A DNA stretch of 64,000 bases from UBA5078 sp033721235. Its GTDB lineage: Bacteria > Pseudomonadota > Gammaproteobacteria > Pseudomonadales > Pseudohongiellaceae. The stretch lies in NCBI GenBank assembly GCA_033721235.1, contig JAWWAY010000010.1, positions 1 to 64,000 on the forward strand. The letters run 5' to 3'. The translations under genes were made by a program, and so were the position numbers. Of this stretch, positions 59,863-64,000 are shown one piece after another; position 1 is the stretch's first letter; each line of letters opens with the position of its first letter. The notes below the pieces were generated by a model. That model saw nothing but the letters and a program-made list of their open reading frames with translations. It did not search any database and had not been told where the DNA came from.

Positions 59863-60804
59863 TTAGGCCCCCGCTCCGTCGCCCGATCTCAAAGCTGCTC
59901 CGATCGCAAACATACAGGAATGCTTCAATTCATCGCTAATATCCTCAGCGCTCGCCAACTGTGAGGCGAAATCAAGGGGAGATACCGTCACGCCCATGAC
60001 TTCATTCAAACTTTCACAGAGGGCCTGAGTATCATGCAGCCTCGGCGCCAATAGAATTTGCGATACCGGGTTTTGCCCCATCTGGCTTTCAAAATAATCC
60101 AGTGAACGCTGTATTTCTAAAACCAAACGGTCCCTCATTACTTCCCAGTTATGGGACTGCAGCACATCTTGCCCCACCTGGGTGTTGATCTTACGTGCCA
60201 AGTACAAAACCCCGCCGCGCGTCACATTCATGCTACTGCCATTGGTTTTAAGTGACACCACACCAAGGCTATTGTCATCATTTGCAAAATGGGAACTAAT
60301 ATTGCGCATAGCCATCTCAGGAATATCGATGGCATCTAGTTCTAAATCGGCTTGCGAGCAAAGCTCAATAAGCTGCTCGACTTTAGTCTTGGTGGCGGCG
60401 ACAACATACAGCATCTTATTGCGACCGGAAAAAGCATCTTCCGGGGCTGGAAACACGTCGATAATGGCATCCTCTACCGGCATATCGATTAAGTCTTTAA
60501 TTTTCCAGCGCACTGCCGCGCGCATCTCCTCTTCTTCAACCATCGGGGCCTCAACCAGATACAGGTTATAGTCCCTTGGGGTGAGCAGGGCATTGCACTT
60601 ACCCCCTTGCAAACCCAACTCCTCTACCTGGCGCTGCAATGTTTGACGCATTTGCTGCACATTATTCACATCCATACGCAAGCAGCGATCCAAGATCGCC
60701 TTGCCGTTGGATTCAGACATGCGAGCTAGCGCGAAATGGCGCTCCCCTATGGAAAGCCCTACTAAGCCTGCGGCCTTCACCTTGCCTCGAAACAATTGCA
60801 GCAC
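59863..60804 (-). CDS. mshI: MSHA biogenesis protein MshI (PilM/GspL-like)
   Basis: MshI is the cytoplasmic actin-like protein at the base of the MSHA machine. The 313-residue protein shows the degenerate nucleotide fold LVGLSIGERHFALARMS, the middle segment TPRDYNLYLVEAPMVEEEEMRAAVRWKIKDLIDMPVEDAIIDVFP, which is characteristic of MshI, and VVSLKTNGSSMNVTRGGVLYLARKI. It starts at a GTG preceded by AGAGG. It is the first gene of the locus; mshH (csrD), which often precedes it, is absent. Confidence 0.9.
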   Translation of the reverse strand: MLQLFRGKVKAAGLVGLSIGERHFALARMSESNGKAILDRCLRMDVNNVQQMRQTLQRQVEELGLQGGKCNALLTPRDYNLYLVEAPMVEEEEMRAAVRWKIKDLIDMPVEDAIIDVFPAPEDAFSGRNKMLYVVAATKTKVEQLIELCSQADLELDAIDIPEMAMRNISSHFANDDNSLGVVSLKTNGSSMNVTRGGVLYLARKINTQVGQDVLQSHNWEVMRDRLVLEIQRSLDYFESQMGQNPVSQILLAPRLHDTQALCESLNEVMGVTVSPLDFASQLASAEDISDELKHSCMFAIGAALRSGDGAGA

Positions 60805-61156
60805 TCAAAACCTCTTAACACCATGCGAAATCTGCCGCATGTGTCGATACTAAATTCTGTGACCAGCCTGATTTATGAGCTCTTCAGCAATATTAGGCGG
60901 CCGATGTTGTCGAAGCTGTAGCTAGATTAGACATTAAGCATACGGACTTCTAATCAAAACGGTTTAATTATACTGGTTAAGTAACTCAAATATATAGCAA
61001 ATCCCCATGCATACGGGTACATTTAGGGACAAATAACCCAATACAGTGAGCGAATTAGCATCATAGTAGCAAATGGCTTGAACCCAGCACTCGAGCGATG
61101 CTTCAATACGGCTCCCGCAAATGACCTAAGCAGCCCACGAGAAGCCAACTAACACC
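60805..61156. other. Divergent promoter region of the msh operon and trmL
   Basis: 352 bases between divergent mshI and trmL. On the minus strand a perfect TATAAT lies at 60967-60972, a plausible -10 for the long msh operon with a leader of about 155 bases, but no good -35 is visible. ATGCG-N8-CGCAT (60816-60833) is an inverted repeat close to mshI that could be an operator. No gene is apparent here. Confidence 0.45.
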
Positions 61157-61618
61157 ATGCTCCATATTGTTCTATTTGAACCCGAAATTCCCCCAAACAC
61201 GGGCAATCTGATTCGCTTGGCCGCCAATACCGATACCCACCTCCACCTCATTGAGCCGCTAGGGTTTTCCATGGACAGCAAACAGGTCAGAAGGGCTGGA
61301 CTGGACTATCACGAGGTCGAGAGAGTGAGTATTCACTCTTGCTGGGAGGAATTCTGCACGAAGGTCAAGAGCAAGCGCCTGTTCGCACTTAGCACCAAAG
61401 GCACCCAGCGCTATAGCGACATTCAATTCCAAGCAGATGATGTATTAATATTCGGCCCTGAGACCCGAGGACTGCCAGACTCCATAAGAGAATCCGAACT
61501 CATGACTGGCACGCTGACTATTCCCATGCAGCGGGGAAGCCGCAGTCTCAACCTATCCAATTCCGTGGCCATTGTGGTGTATGAAGCCCTTCGCCAGCTA
61601 GACTTCCCTTTCAAATAA
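61157..61618 (+). CDS. trmL: tRNA (cytidine/uridine-34-2'-O)-methyltransferase TrmL
   Basis: TrmL methylates the wobble base of tRNA-Leu isoacceptors with SAM. The 153-residue SPOUT enzyme begins MLHIVLFEPEIPPNTGNLIRL. It has HLIEPLGFSMDSKQVRRAGLDY, the knot motif FGPETRGLPDSI and IPMQRGSRSLNLSNSVAIVVYEALRQ, all signatures of the YibK group. It is followed by a terminator that also serves convergent secB. Confidence 0.97.
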   Translation: MLHIVLFEPEIPPNTGNLIRLAANTDTHLHLIEPLGFSMDSKQVRRAGLDYHEVERVSIHSCWEEFCTKVKSKRLFALSTKGTQRYSDIQFQADDVLIFGPETRGLPDSIRESELMTGTLTIPMQRGSRSLNLSNSVAIVVYEALRQLDFPFK

Positions 61619-61620
61619 AC

Positions 61621-61672
61621 AAAAAGGGCGTTCCCATAGTGACTGACAAGCCACTGCAGGAACACCCTTTTT
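61621..61672. terminator. Bidirectional terminator between trmL and secB
   Basis: AAAAAGGGCGTTCC pairs with GGAACACCCTTTTT (one C/A mismatch) around a loop that itself holds an AGTG/CACT stem. A and T runs flank both sides between the convergent genes. Confidence 0.85.
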
Positions 61673-61693
61673 GCTAAAGCGCTCTAAACTAAA

Positions 61694-62212
61694 TTAATTA
61701 GTCGCCTCTGGAGCCGCTTTGTCTGCTTCTTCTGCCTGCCGCTTCTTGGACTGCGCGAATAGCGCGTCAAAGTTAACTGGCGCCAAATTGATCGGAGGGA
61801 AGCTACCCTTTACAACCAAAGAGTCGATTGTTTCGCGAGCATATGGGAAAAGAATATTAGGGCATACCGCCGCCAATACGTGCTCAAGATCTGCATCTCC
61901 TAGGCCTGTCGCACTAAAAATACCCGCCTGCTGAACCTCTACCAGGAAGGCAGAGTTATCGTCCACTTTGGCCTCAACATTCACCAATAGCACGACTTCG
62001 TAAAGGCCTTCACCCACTTTCGCGTTCTTAGTGTTCAGATTGAAAGTGATTTTTGGTTCCCACTTGCCCTGAAAAACGGCGGGTGAGCGTGGAGACTCAA
62101 AAGAAGAGTCTTTCAGGTAGATGCGCTGCAATGCGAAAGAAGCTGGCTGAGCCTCCTGACCATTTCCTGCTGCGGCTTGAGCACCATTTTGATCTGTTTT
62201 GTTATCTGCCAT
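61694..62212 (-). CDS. secB: Protein-export chaperone SecB
   Basis: SecB is a tetrameric cytosolic chaperone that keeps preproteins unfolded and hands them to SecA. The 172-residue protein has FALQRIYLKDSSFESPRSPAVF, the WEPKITFNLNTK strand, LEHVLAAVCPNILFPYARE and SLVVKGSFPPINLAPVNFDALF, all typical. The N- and C-terminal tails are somewhat longer than in E. coli. It could serve large exported proteins such as MshQ, but nothing specific shows that. Confidence 0.97.
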   Translation of the reverse strand: MADNKTDQNGAQAAAGNGQEAQPASFALQRIYLKDSSFESPRSPAVFQGKWEPKITFNLNTKNAKVGEGLYEVVLLVNVEAKVDDNSAFLVEVQQAGIFSATGLGDADLEHVLAAVCPNILFPYARETIDSLVVKGSFPPINLAPVNFDALFAQSKKRQAEEADKAAPEATN

Positions 62213-62294
62213 TTCATTTCCTGCGTTAAATTCAGTAATTATGTGTTTCCATGGCTTAGCTCACACCTTGCCATAGCCGTTTCTCCACTAGCGC

Positions 62295-62711
62295 CTATTT
62301 CTGCACTATTGGAAGGTTCTGGGACCGCCACTCAGTCATTCCACCACTCAGCCGCACTACCTTTTCAAAACCTGCTTGCTTCAGCACCTTGACCGCGTCA
62401 ATTGAATGCTGGCCAAGCTTACAAGCAATAACAATGGGTGCTTGTTTGTGTTTTTCAAGCTCTGAGACCCTGGTCGCCAATTTATTCAAAGGAATATGAA
62501 TAGCATCAACGATATGCCCAGCATCGAATTCTTTCTTATCACGAATATCCAGCACCACGGCGTTTTCGCGATTTATTTGCATAACCGCCTGTTGCGCCGA
62601 GACTGTCGCCCCAGAGGTCTTATTTCTATGCAAGGCAATCGCCAGCACAAAGCCCACCCATAGCGTGGACAGTATCCAGTGATTTCCAACGAATTCAATA
62701 AATTGTGCCAT
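62295..62711 (-). CDS. Membrane-anchored rhodanese-like protein
   Basis: A 138-residue protein with an N-terminal membrane helix (about 8-26, WILSTLWVGFVLAIALH) and a rhodanese domain with VVLDIRDKKEFDAGHIVDAIHIP. Its active-site loop is ACKLGQHSID, with the catalytic Cys present. It corresponds to YibN-type proteins found next to secB and the phosphoglycerate mutase gene in many gammaproteobacteria. The sulfur acceptor is unknown. Between it and secB lie 82 bases; grxC, sometimes found there, is absent. Confidence 0.88.
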   Translation of the reverse strand: MAQFIEFVGNHWILSTLWVGFVLAIALHRNKTSGATVSAQQAVMQINRENAVVLDIRDKKEFDAGHIVDAIHIPLNKLATRVSELEKHKQAPIVIACKLGQHSIDAVKVLKQAGFEKVVRLSGGMTEWRSQNLPIVQK

Positions 62712-62990
62712 ATCTCAACCAGCTCTTAGCAGCGTAAAAGACGCCAAACAATAGGCGAATTCCAAATAGCCTCGTCGCCCGAGACCTAAAAAAGGCAAGC
62801 AGTATACACAGCAATCTGCGCAGACAGAAGGCATTTACCCCTATTTACCCCCCGCCTTTAGCGCTTTGCAGTCTCGCTATGCGCAGCACTTTACGGGATA
62901 ATAGCGGCGAACTTGGCCGCTGGCACGGCGCAATGCCTCCTATCACGGCCACACAGCTGATCTCATCGCAATACGGAAGAACTAGTACTC

Positions 62991-64000
62991 ATGACTTCGA
63001 ACTCACCCAAGAAGACCGCCTTGCTTTTGATTCTCGATGGCTGGGGCCACAGAGAAGAAACCGAACACAACGCTATTAGTGCAGCCAATACTCCTGTATG
63101 GGATAGCTTGTGGCAAGAATGCCCGCATACATTGATTACCACATCAGGCACAGCAGTAGGCCTGCCCGCTGGGCAAATGGGCAATTCAGAAGTGGGGCAT
63201 ATGAACCTTGGCGCTGGCCGAATCGTTTACCAAAACCTTACCCGTATAGACAAGGCGATTGAGGACGGCAGCTTTTTCGATAACCCCGCCCTAAGCGGTG
63301 CCGTTGACAAGGCGAACGCTGCCAACAAGGCAGTCCATATTCTAGGGCTTGCCTCACCTGGCGGCATTCACAGCCAGGAAGACCAGATAATTGCCATGAT
63401 CGAGCTAGCCTATAAGCGTGGCGCCAAAAAAGTCTATTTTCACGCCTTTCTCGATGGCAGAGATACTCCACCAAGAAGCGCCTTGGCCTCCTTGCAGCGC
63501 TTAGAAGCAAAGCTCAAAGAAGGCGGCGAAGGCCGCGTCGCATCCATAATCGGCCGCTACTACGCCATGGACAGAGACAATCGCTGGGACCGTGTGGAGC
63601 AAGCCTATCAACTTATTACTGATGGCAGCGCCAAATATACCGCCATCAATCCAGAAGCAGCTCTCGAAGCCGCCTATGCTCGCGATGAAGACGATGAATT
63701 CGTGCAAGCCACAAGCATCAAAGCCGAAGGCGAGAGCCCTATTCGCGTGGAAGATGGCGACGCCCTGATATTCATGAACTTTCGCGCTGACCGCGCCCGC
63801 GAGCTTACTCGCGCCTTTACCGATGCAGACTTCGACGGCTTTACGCCCGCTAGGAAGCCAGCCTACTCCAGCTTTGTCACACTGACGGAATACGCCGCCG
63901 ACATAGATGCCGAGTGCGCATACCCTCCCCAGCTTATGAATAATGTACTAGGCGAGTATCTAGAGAGCTTGGACAAAACTCAGCTACGCATAGCCGAGAC
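62991..64000 (+). CDS. gpmI: 2,3-bisphosphoglycerate-independent phosphoglycerate mutase (5-prime part)
   Basis: GpmI interconverts 3- and 2-phosphoglycerate in glycolysis using two Mn ions. The ATG at 62991 begins MTSNSPKKTALLLILDGWGH and the frame runs off the window after about 336 residues, roughly two thirds of the enzyme. The nucleophile Ser is near residue 66 in GQMGNSEVGHMNLGAGR. FLDGRDTPPRSAL, GRYYAMDRDNRWDR and FMNFRADRARELTRA are family signatures. It is divergent from the rhodanese and secB genes; the 279-base gap upstream shows no clear promoter. Confidence 0.96.
   Translation, partial: MTSNSPKKTALLLILDGWGHREETEHNAISAANTPVWDSLWQECPHTLITTSGTAVGLPAGQMGNSEVGHMNLGAGRIVYQNLTRIDKAIEDGSFFDNPALSGAVDKANAANKAVHILGLASPGGIHSQEDQIIAMIELAYKRGAKKVYFHAFLDGRDTPPRSALASLQRLEAKLKEGGEGRVASIIGRYYAMDRDNRWDRVEQAYQLITDGSAKYTAINPEAALEAAYARDEDDEFVQATSIKAEGESPIRVEDGDALIFMNFRADRARELTRAFTDADFDGFTPARKPAYSSFVTLTEYAADIDAECAYPPQLMNNVLGEYLESLDKTQLRIAE

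Noticed and set aside
62879..63079. 66-codon frame before gpmI
   Set aside because: It runs into gpmI in another frame; the gpmI frame starting at 62991 is clearly the real gene.
1..64000. tRNA, rRNA, insertion sequences or prophage genes
   Set aside because: None recognised on reading both strands; no transposase or integrase-like protein is present. A covariance search for RNA genes would settle small RNAs.

Overview
The window reads as chromosomal DNA of a marine-type gammaproteobacterium. Gene orders such as pilMNOPQ-aroKB, priA/ftsN/hslVU/DUF971/ubiE-ubiJ-ubiB, hisI-hisE-tatABC and glnA-ntrBC are those of the Pseudomonas/Cellvibrionales branch. The complete MSHA-type pilus operon, moderate GC and acidic secreted proteins suggest a Cellvibrionales/Spongiibacteraceae-like organism; this placement is an inference. 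I saw no tRNA, rRNA, insertion sequence, prophage or CRISPR array.

Layout. 1-6255 (minus): start of aroB, aroK, and the type IV pilus alignment/secretin operon pilMNOPQ. 6875-9235 (plus): mrcA (PBP1A), divergent from pilM. 9306-10081 (minus): ribosomal protein L31 and a chorismate mutase. 10281-22313 (plus): priA, an ftsN-like gene, hslVU behind a recognisable sigma-32 promoter, DUF971, ubiE, ubiJ, a three-gene bufferin-type (MNIO) RiPP cluster placed between ubiJ and ubiB, then ubiB, hisI and hisE. 22378-24021: tatABC. 24026-29116 (minus): dtd, a prolyl iminopeptidase, typA, thiI. 29486-33875 (plus): glnA with a sigma-54 promoter and two NtrC sites, then ntrB and ntrC. 33992-60804 (minus): a MSHA pilus locus in the order mshI-I2-J-K-L-M-N-E-G-F-A-C-D-O-P-Q, ending in a mshQ of about 4,070 codons. 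61157-64000: trmL, secB, a rhodanese gene and the start of gpmI.

How the parts work together. The window carries core parts of two type IV pilus machines. pilMNOPQ is the alignment complex and secretin of the twitching pilus. The MSHA locus has its own secretin (MshL), assembly ATPase with a c-di-GMP-binding type N-terminus (MshE), platform protein (MshG), one long major pilin, several minor pilins, and the giant MshQ as a probable exported adhesin. Nitrogen control is self-contained: NtrB/NtrC are encoded beside their main target glnA, whose upstream region has the classical enhancer/-24/-12 geometry.

The two most unusual items are (1) the mosaic MshQ: a polyglycine domain resembling phage-fibre tips, seven near-identical Ig-like repeats, six MshQ-type repeats split into blocks by inserted modules, DUF11-type modules, a four-fold propeller-like repeat and a DUF6701-type C-terminus; and (2) a bufferin-type precursor whose cysteine core is duplicated in tandem with exactly conserved cysteine spacing, encoded with its MNIO enzyme and DUF2063 partner inside the ubiquinone gene block.
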